Origin: Lachnoclostridium sp. An131
Lineage (GTDB): Bacteria > Bacillota > Clostridia > Lachnospirales > Lachnospiraceae
Assembly: GCF_002160825.1 (NCBI RefSeq)
Contig: NZ_NFLI01000008.1
Location: 62,001-126,000 of the forward strand
Direction of reading: 5' to 3'
Length of the DNA: 64,000 bases
The notes below the pieces were generated by a model. That model worked only from the letters and a program-made list of their open reading frames with translations. It made no database searches and had not been told where the DNA came from. Shown here in pieces: positions 35,170 through 44,211 of this stretch; within the stretch, counting starts at the first letter, position 1; each line of letters begins with the position of its first letter. The translations under genes and the position numbers were made by a program.

Positions 35170-35970
35170 TTATCTGCGCTGGCCGCGGCCCTTTTTCTTT
35201 TTCTTCTTTCCGGAGCTTCCGGCTTTGCTGCCCGGACGGGAGAAGAACAGGACTCCGGCAGTCAAAAGCAGAACCGAAAGCATGCCTAAAAGCGCCAGCG
35301 GAATACTGGGAGACTCTATGGCGCCGTTGTATTCCTGCATATCAAATCCGGACAGCACCAGTGCCGCGGAAAAGGGATACGCGGAAAGCAGAAAGCCGCC
35401 TTTGAAAAACAGGATGCAGTAGCCAAGAAAGAAGGTCAGAAGCGACCCGCCAAGATAAGCGCCCCGGATCTGTCCGAAGATCAGGATCAGCGGCATGCAG
35501 ACAAGCCCGGTATAAAAAGCCGCCAGAATCACCTGGCCTCCCTGACGCGCCAGAACAATCATGGAAAATCCGTCCAGCCCGGCCAGGCTCCCCGTCACCA
35601 CTGTCGCAATGACACTGTATACCCCGAATACCAGGGACAAAGCCGCGGCCACGGCCAGCTTTCCGCCCAGCAGCCTGTGATAGGATACCGGCACAGCGAG
35701 CAGATTTTTCATGGTGTCACTGGTATGCTCCCGGTCAATCATCCATCCTCCAGTCATCACGAGAGAAATAGGCAGGAAAACCTGCGTATTTCCCCAGACC
35801 ACACTGGAAAACAGATGGACAAAATCGTAATTCGGGTCCCGTATCTCCGGATTGACAATGAGCTGGCTTCCATACTGCACCACAGGGCAGAGAGCCAGCG
35901 CCACGATTCCTACCAGCAAAATCTGGCACCGGCGCAGCTTCTGCCATTCCCCTTTGATGATATTCCACAT
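35170..35970 (-). CDS. ABC-2 type permease, lantibiotic-immunity-like
   Basis: A 266-residue permease with six hydrophobic segments, the GGWMIDREHTSDTMKNLLAVPVSYHRLLGGK segment typical of LanE/LanG-type subunits, and a very basic C-terminal tail (GKKKKKKGRGQRR). It follows the other permease by 3 bases. Together with the ATPase it should form a transporter that removes cationic antimicrobial peptides from the membrane, like CprABC of C. difficile or NukFEG. Confidence 0.82.
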   Translation of the reverse strand: MWNIIKGEWQKLRRCQILLVGIVALALCPVVQYGSQLIVNPEIRDPNYDFVHLFSSVVWGNTQVFLPISLVMTGGWMIDREHTSDTMKNLLAVPVSYHRLLGGKLAVAAALSLVFGVYSVIATVVTGSLAGLDGFSMIVLARQGGQVILAAFYTGLVCMPLILIFGQIRGAYLGGSLLTFFLGYCILFFKGGFLLSAYPFSAALVLSGFDMQEYNGAIESPSIPLALLGMLSVLLLTAGVLFFSRPGSKAGSSGKKKKKKGRGQRR

Positions 35971-35973
35971 GAT

Positions 35974-36801
35974 TCACACCTCCTTCTTTTCAGCAGCCTG
36001 TCTTTTATAGACAAGAGCAATCAAAGTCAAAAACAGAACGGCCTCTGCGCCGGTTACAAGAAAGGCCTGGGGAACCGTCACAAAATAGGGACTGATCCGT
36101 TCCAGCAAGGCCGCTGTCTCCGCGCCTGCATGGGATGTGTCAAAATACTGAAAGTACCAGCGGAAGGCCAGGGAGCCCGGAAGCAGCGTCCCCGGATTCA
36201 AGCCGAAGGGCTGCATGATAAGCAGATCATTCATGCCGAAAATGTAATTGATGGTTGTATAGAAAAAGGCGATGATTACGGAAATAATATAGCTGCGGTT
36301 CAGAAGCACCACCAAAAGAATACAGGGCAGCGCTCCGGCCCACATCATGATCCCCTGGCCGATTCCCACCCAGAAGAGCCTCCAAAAGCCCTCCGGCGCC
36401 CAGCCTGCCGCCGACACAAGGGCCAGGTTCACCAGTCCTCCCACAGCCATGAAGGCGGCGGAAAACAAAAACAGCAGCAGCATTTTTGCCAGAGCCAGGG
36501 ATGCCTTGCTTACGGGAACCGTCACCAGATTTTTGAGCGTATCATTGTCCTGTTCTTCAAAGAGAAGATTGGAGGCCAGCACGACCAGCGCGGGCATCAA
36601 AAGCAGATAGGCGCTCATCTGAAACAGGGCTGCCATCATGGAATCCACTGCTTCCCTGCTGCTTGTAAACTGCTTAAAATCAGGCAGAAACAGAGCGTAG
36701 GCCAGCGGAATCAGGGCAGACACCGCCGCCGCGGCGAAAAACAGAGGCTTTCTCCGCAGCTTGGCGAATTCACAGCGAAAAAGCTTAAGCAATGCCCTCA
36801 C
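35974..36801 (-). CDS. ABC-2 type permease, lantibiotic-immunity-like (second subunit)
   Basis: A 275-residue paralogous permease with six hydrophobic segments and the family segment LLFEEQDNDTLKNLVTVPVSKASLALAK, parallel to the one in the next gene. Its start overlaps the ATPase 3' end by 17 bases. Two different permeases plus one ATPase is the usual LanFEG/CprABC arrangement. Confidence 0.82.
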   Translation of the reverse strand: MRALLKLFRCEFAKLRRKPLFFAAAAVSALIPLAYALFLPDFKQFTSSREAVDSMMAALFQMSAYLLLMPALVVLASNLLFEEQDNDTLKNLVTVPVSKASLALAKMLLLFLFSAAFMAVGGLVNLALVSAAGWAPEGFWRLFWVGIGQGIMMWAGALPCILLVVLLNRSYIISVIIAFFYTTINYIFGMNDLLIMQPFGLNPGTLLPGSLAFRWYFQYFDTSHAGAETAALLERISPYFVTVPQAFLVTGAEAVLFLTLIALVYKRQAAEKKEV

Positions 36802-37708
36802 CCCCTGTCACCTTTTTGAAATAGTCCTCCAGGGTCTCCTCATAAAGATGAGCGTCCGACACGGTCAGGCCCGCCTCCACAAGCAGCCGGACGGCCGCGC
36901 CTGTTTCCAGGCCGGAATCCCGAACCGTCAGCTCATTCGTATTTCCGATGGCAATGTCCTGGACTCCCATCTGCTGCTTCAGGAGCCGGGCCGCCGTTTT
37001 CGGGTCTGATACCCGGAAGCAGAAATATTTACCATTCTTCCGCTCCAGCTCCTCCAGGCTCTCCTCTTCCAGCAGCACGCCATGGTCAATGATGCCGATG
37101 TCGTCCGCCAGCAGTGAAATTTCAGAAAGAATGTGGCTGGAAATCAGGATGGTCTTATCCATAGCATCGCACAGCTCCCGGATAAAATCCCGCATTTCCG
37201 CGATGCCGATGGGGTCAAGACCGTTGATAGGCTCGTCGAGGATCAAAAGCTCCGGATTGTGCATGACTGCCAGCGCGATAGCCAGACGCTGCTTCATGCC
37301 GAGAGAATACTGGGAAAACAGCTTTTTATCCTTGTATGGAAGGTTGACCACCTCCAGAGCGTTTTTCACATATTTCGGCTTTTTTAATCCCCGGAGAGAG
37401 GCAAATATCTGTAGATTCTCCGTCCCGGTCAGATTGGGATAAAAACCGGGAGATTCAATCAGGGAACCGATACGCGGCAGGATTTTCTTTTCATTGCCCC
37501 GAAGGGGTTTCCCAAAGATCTTTACATCGCCGGAGGTGGGCGCGGTCAGTCCCAGAAGCATCCGCATGGTTGTCGTCTTTCCGGCGCCATTGCGCCCAAG
37601 CAGTCCGTAGATGCGGCCCTTTCTCACATGAAGGGAAAGGCCGGATACGCTGAGCTGCTCTCCATATTTTTTCGTGAGCCCGCGGGTCTCAATCATGTAA
37701 TCGTTCAT
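36785..37708 (-). CDS. ABC transporter ATPase, lantibiotic protection (BcrA/LanF-like)
   Basis: A 307-residue ATPase with Walker A GRNGAGKTT, Q-loop region GSLIESPGFYP, signature YSLGMKQRL, Walker B LLILDEPINGLDP and H-loop SSHILSE. The E-loop style (Glu at the Q-loop: IESPGF) is a recorded feature of lantibiotic-resistance ATPases. It is first in its operon, reading away from the response regulator on the other strand across a 210-bp control region. Confidence 0.9.
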   Translation of the reverse strand: MNDYMIETRGLTKKYGEQLSVSGLSLHVRKGRIYGLLGRNGAGKTTTMRMLLGLTAPTSGDVKIFGKPLRGNEKKILPRIGSLIESPGFYPNLTGTENLQIFASLRGLKKPKYVKNALEVVNLPYKDKKLFSQYSLGMKQRLAIALAVMHNPELLILDEPINGLDPIGIAEMRDFIRELCDAMDKTILISSHILSEISLLADDIGIIDHGVLLEEESLEELERKNGKYFCFRVSDPKTAARLLKQQMGVQDIAIGNTNELTVRDSGLETGAAVRLLVEAGLTVSDAHLYEETLEDYFKKVTGGEGIA

Positions 37709-37831
37709 AGACGAATACCTCCTTTTCGTGATATCAGCAGAATATCACTCCCACCTTGAGTTAAGACTGAGCGATCCTTAATTTTTCTCTGAGATTTCCG
37801 GATCAGAATAGCCGGATGGCGTTTTCAAGGG

Positions 37832-37891
37832 TATAATACAGACAGCGCCGGTGTACCCAAAGGACTATGCGGCCTCTGTGCGCCGGCGCTG
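37832..37891 (+). promoter_or_regulatory. -10 box and leader hairpin before the response regulator gene
   Basis: TATAAT lies at 37832-37837, with no clear -35 box, which suggests activator dependence. Just downstream CAGCGCCGG (37843-37851) pairs perfectly with CCGGCGCTG (37883-37891). The loop ends 28 bases before the start codon, so the hairpin is in the leader mRNA. The opposite side of this 210-bp gap should hold the ABC operon promoter, where TTAAGG and CTTAACTC motifs near 37757-37777 may be regulator sites. Confidence 0.45.
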
Positions 37892-37919
37892 ACGAACGAT
37901 TATGAAAGGATGGAAAGCT

Positions 37920-38615
37920 ATGGAAGATCACAGAATCTTACTGGTGGATGACGACCTGAACCTGTTGGAAATGCTGCTTTCTATTTTTACAAATGCAGGA
38001 TACCATGACCTTCTTGCCGCCTCGTCAGGGGCCGCGGCCCTTCAGCTGTGGAGGGAGCAGAAGCCCGATCTGATCATTCTGGATGTCATGATGCCCGGAA
38101 TGGACGGCTTTGCCGTGCTCCGGGAGATCCGCCGCACAAGCCGCGTCCCCGTTCTGATGCTGACCGCCCGCGGCGAGGCGGAGGACCGCATCGAGGGCTT
38201 GGAAACAGGAGCGGACGACTATCTTTCCAAACCTTTTCTGCCCAAAGAGCTGCTGCTGCGGACAAAAGCCATTCTCAGCCGCGCCTATCCGGAGCAGCAG
38301 CGCCAGGTCGAACTGGCAGCTTCCACCGTGGATCTGTCCCGCGCGGAGGTATGGAAAGACGGCGAAACGCTCTCTCTGACCGCCAAAGAGCTCCAGCTGT
38401 TTGAAAAGCTGTTTGAAAATGCGGGGCGGATCGTGACCACGGGAATCCTGTGCGAGACCATATGCGGAGAATTCTGGCAGGGGTATGAAAGCACCCTCTC
38501 CACCCATATCCGGCACCTGCGAGAAAAAATAGAAGAAAATCCCTCCCGGCCCGTTTCCCTGATCACGGTAAAGGGCCTGGGCTACCGTTTGAACCTGAAG
38601 GAGGAGAAGCCATGA
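37920..38615 (+). CDS. OmpR-type response regulator
   Basis: A 231-residue regulator. The receiver has D10-D11-D12, phospho-acceptor D55 in LIILDVMMPGMDG, and the conserved Lys in LSKPFLPKEL. The C-terminal winged helix (about 130-231) ends STHIRHLREKI and TVKGLGYRL. The start at 37920 is preferred to an ATG six codons earlier because AAGGA is 9 bases upstream. It overlaps the kinase gene by 4 bases. It probably controls the divergent ABC transporter, as CprR and BceR-like systems do. Confidence 0.92.
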   Translation: MEDHRILLVDDDLNLLEMLLSIFTNAGYHDLLAASSGAAALQLWREQKPDLIILDVMMPGMDGFAVLREIRRTSRVPVLMLTARGEAEDRIEGLETGADDYLSKPFLPKELLLRTKAILSRAYPEQQRQVELAASTVDLSRAEVWKDGETLSLTAKELQLFEKLFENAGRIVTTGILCETICGEFWQGYESTLSTHIRHLREKIEENPSRPVSLITVKGLGYRLNLKEEKP

Positions 38616-39979
38616 ATCCTGTACAGCGCTTTTTCCGGCGGTACATTTTTTCCACGATTCGAATTGTACTGCTTTTCATCATCATTAACCTGACCCTGTT
38701 CTTTCTGATTATGGTGGCAGGAAGCATGAGCGATTCCGATACCTCCTTCTCTGTCCAGGAGCTTTCCGGGCATGTAACGCTACAGAATGGGGTCTGGACA
38801 GCCGACGATACCGCTCTCTCCCTGATGGAGGAAAGCGGCGCCTGGGCCATGCTGCTGGACCAGAATGGAACTGTGATCTGGCAGCAGGATCTGCCGGAGG
38901 AGCTGCCCCGATCCTACACAAGCGGGGACATCGCCTCCTTCAGCCGCTGGTATCTGGAGGATTACCCGGTAAAGGTCTGGGCGCGGGAGGACGGGAGCCT
39001 GATGGTGGCAGGCTTCCCGCCCCGGACTCTGATAAAATATTATTATGTCCTGAACTGGCCTTATATGGGATTCCTGCTGGGAGGAAGCGCCGCAGTCTTC
39101 CTGTTCAACCTCTTCCTGATCTCCTTTCTCCTGCTCCGGAATACCCGCAGGGTAGAAAAGGCCATGGCCCCGGCGCTGCAGGGAATCCAGGATCTGAGCC
39201 ACGGCAGGCCTTTGCATCTGGATGAACAGGGCGAGCTGGCGGAAATCAACGCAGGACTGAACCGGGCAGCCGCCTATATGACCCGAAAGGATAACACAAG
39301 GGCCGAGTGGATTCGCGGGGTCTCCCATGACATCCGCACACCACTCTCCATGGCGCTCGGGTACGCCAGCGAACTGGAGGACAACCTTCTTCTTCCCCAG
39401 GAGGCAAGGAAGCAGGCGGGAATCATCCGCCGGGAAAGCGAAAAAATGAAGCGGCTGATCGACGATCTGAATCTGACCACCCGGCTGGAATATTCTCTCC
39501 AGGCCGCCTGCCTCAAAGACGTGGATCTGGTGGAAATCGGAAGACAGGCCGTCAGCGAAGTGCTGAACAACGGCCTGCCCGGGCAGTATGAGCTCACATT
39601 CTCCGAAATTCATCCGGGACGCTCCATCCATCTTTCCGGCGACGCCGGCCTTCTTCTGCGGATGCTGGACAACCTGCTTCAGAACAGCATGGCCCACAAT
39701 CCCCAGGGCTGTAAGATCCTCCTTTCCGTGGACGAAGAGGACGGGCGCTGTCTCTGTACCGTGTCGGACAACGGCACCGGCCTGTCTGCCGTACTCCTTG
39801 GCAGGCTGAACCAGGGACAGGATATTTCCAGCAGCCGGGACGGCAGTACAGGAACAGAGCATGGACTGGGCTTAAAGCTGGTAAAACAGATTGTCAGAGC
39901 CCATAAGGGAACCATTCAGTTTTCCGATTCCGTCCCCCATGGACTGACCGTTCAGATCTCTCTGCCGGGCGGCAAATAA
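38612..39979 (+). CDS. Sensor histidine kinase of the peptide-resistance locus
   Basis: A 455-residue kinase with two membrane helices (about 17-38 and 150-175) flanking a 110-residue extracytoplasmic domain. The H-box is GVSHDIRTPLS with H239. The ATPase domain shows NLLQNSMAHNP (N box), VSDNGTGL (G1) and GLGLKLVKQIVRAHKG (G2). It is translationally coupled to the regulator (ATGA overlap). Its extracytoplasmic domain, unlike the tiny loop of BceS kinases, could sense peptides itself. Its last 28 bases overlap the convergent gene at 39952. Confidence 0.92.
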   Translation: MNPVQRFFRRYIFSTIRIVLLFIIINLTLFFLIMVAGSMSDSDTSFSVQELSGHVTLQNGVWTADDTALSLMEESGAWAMLLDQNGTVIWQQDLPEELPRSYTSGDIASFSRWYLEDYPVKVWAREDGSLMVAGFPPRTLIKYYYVLNWPYMGFLLGGSAAVFLFNLFLISFLLLRNTRRVEKAMAPALQGIQDLSHGRPLHLDEQGELAEINAGLNRAAAYMTRKDNTRAEWIRGVSHDIRTPLSMALGYASELEDNLLLPQEARKQAGIIRRESEKMKRLIDDLNLTTRLEYSLQAACLKDVDLVEIGRQAVSEVLNNGLPGQYELTFSEIHPGRSIHLSGDAGLLLRMLDNLLQNSMAHNPQGCKILLSVDEEDGRCLCTVSDNGTGLSAVLLGRLNQGQDISSSRDGSTGTEHGLGLKLVKQIVRAHKGTIQFSDSVPHGLTVQISLPGGK

Positions 39980-41055
39980 ACATATTTTGTAACAATAACG
40001 AAAATGCCGAAAATACCCAAAATTCTCATATCCATTTTCATACTTATCAAAAATGAAAAAGCATAGTACGTCGTCAGGAACAGCAGCCCTGTTCCTGCTA
40101 ATTCTGCGCATGCAAAGAAGACTCTGTTTTTTATAATATATTTCTTTGTTTTTTTGACATGCCGGTAATACAGTATATGAAAAGCCAGAAATATTATTGA
40201 TAAGCCGATGATAAAACTTCCTATATCAAAACCTGTTTTCTCTATGACATTATATTTTACAGGGAAAATATCCATCGTATAATATCCACATTTCTGATCC
40301 AGTAATAACTGTTTTATACAGTTCGATACTTCTGCAAATTTCTCTGTTGGAGCCACCAGACAACCGCTTGTTTTATTCGCGTAATGAATCGTTATTCCCG
40401 CATTTTCCTGCGGCATACTACAAACATTAAAACCAGGCATGATAATATATTTATCCAGCAGTATAGTGGTGCCCGGATTCTGGATTATGGAATTTTTTTC
40501 TAAAATTCCCACAACTTCAAAGTTATATGTATGATACAGATATACTGCAGTAAATTGAAAGCCTATCTGATACACATCCCGATACTCATATCCCAAAATA
40601 ACAGGGATCGTTCCTCCATAATACTGAAAATCTTTTGTATCGAAAAGTCTCCCCCTGCAGCATTCAAAATGGTTCCTGTTTTGCAGATTTTCACTTATCT
40701 GGACGCATAAAACCGCGTCACCCCCTTTTTGTAATGTTTCCGTTTCATAATCAAAGAAGCTCTCAGATTCCGATCTCATTTCTAAATATTGTAAATAGCA
40801 TTCATAATATTCAAATTCTGAATTACTGCATAGCTGCGAATAGAAGTCAACATAATTTTCTAATGGGACATCAAAAGGGCTGCTCTCCTGCTGCAGTTCA
40901 ACATATACATGCTCTTTATCTACACCTTCCTGAGCAGAATTCGTTTTGTATAGCCCCACAAATGCGATTAAAAGGTGTATGCTTATTAAAATAACAGTCA
41001 ATAGAAAAGAAGAACTTATTATTGCAAAGATTCGCTCAAAATAAACTCTCATCAC
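39952..41055 (-). CDS. FtsX/MacB-like membrane protein, low-GC, unknown function
   Basis: A 367-residue protein: helix 1 at residues 9-35, a long extracytoplasmic domain (about 36-275) resembling the periplasmic core domain of MacB/FtsX permeases, then about three helices (277-300, 315-335, 345-360). FtsX permeases normally have four helices and a partner ATPase; no ATPase is adjacent. Base composition is clearly more AT-rich than the flanking genes, suggesting acquisition. The last helix ends abruptly inside the kinase gene, so the C-terminus may be truncated. Confidence 0.6.
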   Translation of the reverse strand: MMRVYFERIFAIISSSFLLTVILISIHLLIAFVGLYKTNSAQEGVDKEHVYVELQQESSPFDVPLENYVDFYSQLCSNSEFEYYECYLQYLEMRSESESFFDYETETLQKGGDAVLCVQISENLQNRNHFECCRGRLFDTKDFQYYGGTIPVILGYEYRDVYQIGFQFTAVYLYHTYNFEVVGILEKNSIIQNPGTTILLDKYIIMPGFNVCSMPQENAGITIHYANKTSGCLVAPTEKFAEVSNCIKQLLLDQKCGYYTMDIFPVKYNVIEKTGFDIGSFIIGLSIIFLAFHILYYRHVKKTKKYIIKNRVFFACAELAGTGLLFLTTYYAFSFLISMKMDMRILGIFGIFVIVTKYVYLPPGREI

Positions 41056-41489
41056 ATTTCACCCTTTTGCAGATTTATAACGACTATTTGCTGAGAAGGT
41101 ACGCCCCTCTCAGCAAATAAGTAAAAGAAAAACTCCTTTTCTCCCTGTGTCGTCACAACACGGATTTTTCTTCCTTCACTGACAAAATACCGGATATCTC
41201 CGTAGGGGATATAATAATAGTCTCTGCCGCTCTGATACATGAATTTAGTCTCATTTTTTCCCAGGATTTTCACCGCCAGATCAAGAACCTCTTCCACCTG
41301 TTCCTGCCGAATAGGTTTCACCAGGACATCCAGCGGATTCCCTGCTTTCAGATAATCGCACAGGCTTTCTCCCGTATACCAGACAGCAGTCTTCCATTTC
41401 ATACTTTTCTGTTCTGCATAGAAAAGGACCATCTGCTCCAGCTCAGAACAGGTATTTTTTCCATCGTCACAAATCCCAATGTAATACAT
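41052..41489 (-). pseudogene. Degenerate LytTR response regulator lacking the phospho-acceptor region
   Basis: Residues 1-54 match the start of an AgrA/LytR-type receiver (YYIGICDDGKNTCSELEQM). The sequence then jumps from NPLDVL straight to VKPIRQEQVEEVLDLAV, the end of a receiver, so about 45 residues including the phosphorylated Asp are missing (junction near 41320). The LytTR domain (FMYQSGRDYYYIPYGDIRYFVSEGRKI) is also cut after EKEFFF, where a 10-bp inverted repeat TTTGCTGAGA (41087-41096 with 41108-41117) sits. The frame is open, so a small protein may still be made, but normal phosphorelay function is lost. Confidence 0.6.
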
Positions 41490-41572
41490 GACTGCACCTC
41501 ATATTTTTAGGAAATCCTTACAACTCATTTTACCGTGCAGCATGTCAAAAGGCAATCAAAAATCAACAAAAA

Positions 41573-41612
41573 AAGGTTCCCGACAGCTTGTCTAACCTGT
41601 CGAAAACCCTTG
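41573..41612 (-). terminator. Terminator of the V/A-ATPase operon
   Basis: GTTTTCGACAG pairs with CTGTCGGGAAC (two G-U pairs), extended by AAGG/CCTT with one bulge, and is followed by TTTTTTTGTTG on the minus strand, directly after subunit D. Confidence 0.85.
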
Positions 41613-41618
41613 TCTCTT

Positions 41619-42233
41619 TTATCCATGCATTCTCTTAATAACTTTCAGCCTGGTGAATTCTTCACGGTCCTTTTCCTCCAGCGCGTTGGAAATATTCTTT
41701 GTCAGCGCCTCGTACCGGGGAATCGTAATATTCTTCAGTGCATTGGCTCGCTTCTGGGCCTTCTTGATATTGGCTGCCAGCTGATAGGCGGAATTCTCCA
41801 CCATGGACAGCTTAATCGTCAGATCCTTCACCTTCTCAAAGGCCACTCTGGCGATATCAAGAGATTCCTTTGTACTGTAAAAAGCATAGACCGGAGCTCT
41901 TGTAGCCGCGTCATAACGCACCAGCGGAATCTCTGCACCCATAATACTTCTTGTCTTAACCTCGATGCTGTTCTCCTCAGGGACGTTTCTGGCCACATCA
42001 GCCACAGCGTTAATTCCGAGCTCCATATTGGCCCGCTGAAGAGCCGCATAAGCATCCGTAAAGGTGGTACGAATCTCGGCCTGTATATCCTTCGCCTGAT
42101 CAACCAGACCCATGAGCTCCCGAATCAGAATATTACGCTTTTTGTCCATCAGCTCATAGCCCTGGCGGGCCAGCGTTAAAGAATTCTTTGCCGCTATGAG
42201 ATTGCCTTTTGTGGGGACTGCACTGTTGTCCAT
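41619..42233 (-). CDS. atpD: V/A-type ATPase subunit D (central stalk)
   Basis: This 204-residue coiled-coil rotor shaft subunit has N- and C-terminal long helices (VPTKGNLIAAKNSLTLARQGYELMDKKRNIL at the start), as in all D subunits. The start at 42233 has GGAGG 7 bases upstream; the open frame continues further without an RBS. It is the last gene of the operon and is separated from subunit B by a 570-bp palindromic block. Confidence 0.93.
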   Translation of the reverse strand: MDNSAVPTKGNLIAAKNSLTLARQGYELMDKKRNILIRELMGLVDQAKDIQAEIRTTFTDAYAALQRANMELGINAVADVARNVPEENSIEVKTRSIMGAEIPLVRYDAATRAPVYAFYSTKESLDIARVAFEKVKDLTIKLSMVENSAYQLAANIKKAQKRANALKNITIPRYEALTKNISNALEEKDREEFTRLKVIKRMHG

Positions 42234-42260
42234 GCAATTACCTCCTTCTTTTCTGCGCGG

Positions 42261-42740
42261 CGCGAAAGCGGGTTCTTTCGCGTGTACAGGGTCTTCTGTA
42301 CCGCCCGACGGTTTCATCTTTCCGATGTCCGTCCCTTCCTGTACATCTGTATGCCCGGAGACGGACTAAAAAGCAGTCCGCCCCGTTCATACATCTGTTC
42401 ATGAAGAGGTCGTACACTGGAAAGATAAAACCTCTGGGCAGGACCGCAAACCGAACACCCATATAGAATTCCGACTTCTCGCGCCCTGCAGAAATTCACT
42501 CCGCCGTGTCGCAAAGGCGGGAATTTGCTCCGCTCCGCCACACGGCCGGAAAATCACTTCGGGGCTTTCCGGAGTGCGGAGTTTCTCCACTGTCTGCAGA
42601 TTCGCCACAGGCACCCCGCGGACTTTCATCTGTCCAGTGTCTCAGCCTCTTCCTGAACGCCTGTCTGATTCCGGCGGACTGCCTTTTAGTCCGACGGGAA
42701 GCAGACTGGTGTACAGGAAGGGATGGACACGGACAGTGAA
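42261..42740. repeat. Inverted pair of nested palindromes inside the ATPase operon
   Basis: The 571-bp gap between atpB and atpD holds two related elements in opposite orientation, near 42312-42428 and 42625-42740. Shared blocks include CCCTTCCTGTACA, CGGACTAAAA followed by GCAGTCCGCC, and ACACTGGA-AGAT. Each element pairs with itself (for example GGACT/AGTCC near the apex and ATCTTTCC/GGAAAGAT in the outer arm). Between them are further dyads (CCGTGT/ACACGG, CCGGAAA/TTTCCGG). CGCGAAAG/CTTTCGCG at 42261-42282 lies just before atpD. I see no gene in the gap. Confidence 0.7.
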
Positions 42741-42804
42741 AATCTGCGGGACGGCCTTACACAGACCTGCAGCCAGAGACGAAACCCGCCTTCGGAAACC
42801 CGGA

Positions 42805-44196
42805 TTAATTTTCCTCTGTTTCTGCCGGCTTATAGTATTTCTCCAGAATCTTCGTATCCGCACGGTCGAGCTCTTCCTTCGGCAGCATACCGAGAAGCTT
42901 CCAGCCGATATCCAGCGTCTCTTCAATCGTACGGTTTTCATCCGCGCCCTGGCCTACAAAATGCGCCTCAAACGCTTTACCGAACTCCAGATACTTCTTG
43001 TCAATCGGGGACAGCTCATCCTCACCGATGACAGAGGCCAGCGCTCTCGCGTCTCCCACCTTCGCGTAGGAGGAGAAGAGCTGGTTCGCCAGATCCTGAT
43101 GGTCCTCTCTCGTGAAGCCTTCTCCGATACCGTCCTTCATCAGACGGGACAGAGACGGCAGCACATTGATGGGCGGATAGATTCCCTGGCCGTTCAGTTC
43201 ACGGTCCAGTACGATCTGTCCTTCCGTAATGTAGCCTGTCAGGTCCGGAATCGGATGTGTAATGTCGTCGTTGGGCATGGTCAGAATCGGAATCTGCGTC
43301 ACAGATCCCTTCACGCCCTCCACGATGCCGGCGCGCTCATAAATCGCAGCCAGCTCACTGTATAAGTAACCCGGATATCCCTTTCTGGACGGGATCTCTC
43401 CCTTGGAAGAGGAAACCTCACGCATGGCCTCCGCGAAGGAGGTCATATCCGTCAGGATAACCAGGATGTGCATGTTGCACTCAAATGCCAGATACTCGGC
43501 GGCCGTCAGGGCCACCTTCGGCGTAATCAGACGCTCCACCACCGGATCGTTTGCCAGATTCAGGAACATGGCCACGTGCTCGAAGGCTCCGCTCTCGTCG
43601 AAAGCGCGGCGGAAGAAATCAGCCACATCATGCTTTACGCCCATGGCAGCAAACACGATACCGAACTGCTCGTCGGAATCCTCTCCCAGAGAAGCCTGCT
43701 TTACAAGCTGGGCTGCCAGCTGGTCATGGGGAAGGCCGTTTCCGGAGAAGATCGGCAGCTTCTGTCCACGAATCAGGGTCGTCAGACCGTCAATCGCGGA
43801 AAAGCCTGTCCGGATATAGTTACGGGGGTATTCCCGCATCACCGGATTGAGGGGCTGGCCGTTTACATTCCGGTGCACATCCGACACGATCTCGCCCAGG
43901 CCGTCGATGGGCTGGCCCAGACCATTGAAGGTACGGCCCAGGATTTCCGGGGAGAGAGCAATCTCCATGGGATGTCCGGTCAGCTTGGTGCGGGTGTTGA
44001 TCAGGGACATATTCTCGGTCCCGCCGAACACCTGAATCACCGCTTTATCCTCGTAGCACTCTATGATACGTCCCAGCTCTTTCTTTTTCGCGTCGATGTT
44101 AATCTCCACGATTTCCTCATAGGAAGCGTTCTGGACGCCTTCCAGGGCGATCAGAGGGCCATTGACTTCACTTAAGCCTAAATATTCAATTGCCAT
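42805..44196 (-). CDS. atpB: V/A-type ATPase subunit B (non-catalytic)
   Basis: A 463-residue regulatory nucleotide-binding subunit of the V1/A1 head. The degenerate P-loop region [15 protein letters not shown] replaces a Walker A, and the [16 protein letters not shown] and [17 protein letters not shown] segments are diagnostic. It starts 15 bases after subunit A. Confidence 0.95.
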   Translation of the reverse strand: MAIEYLGLSEVNGPLIALEGVQNASYEEIVEINIDAKKKELGRIIECYEDKAVIQVFGGTENMSLINTRTKLTGHPMEIALSPEILGRTFNGLGQPIDGLGEIVSDVHRNVNGQPLNPVMREYPRNYIRTGFSAIDGLTTLIRGQKLPIFSGNGLPHDQLAAQLVKQASLGEDSDEQFGIVFAAMGVKHDVADFFRRAFDESGAFEHVAMFLNLANDPVVERLITPKVALTAAEYLAFECNMHILVILTDMTSFAEAMREVSSSKGEIPSRKGYPGYLYSELAAIYERAGIVEGVKGSVTQIPILTMPNDDITHPIPDLTGYITEGQIVLDRELNGQGIYPPINVLPSLSRLMKDGIGEGFTREDHQDLANQLFSSYAKVGDARALASVIGEDELSPIDKKYLEFGKAFEAHFVGQGADENRTIEETLDIGWKLLGMLPKEELDRADTKILEKYYKPAETEEN

Positions 44197-44211
44197 AATA
44201 ATTCATCCCCC

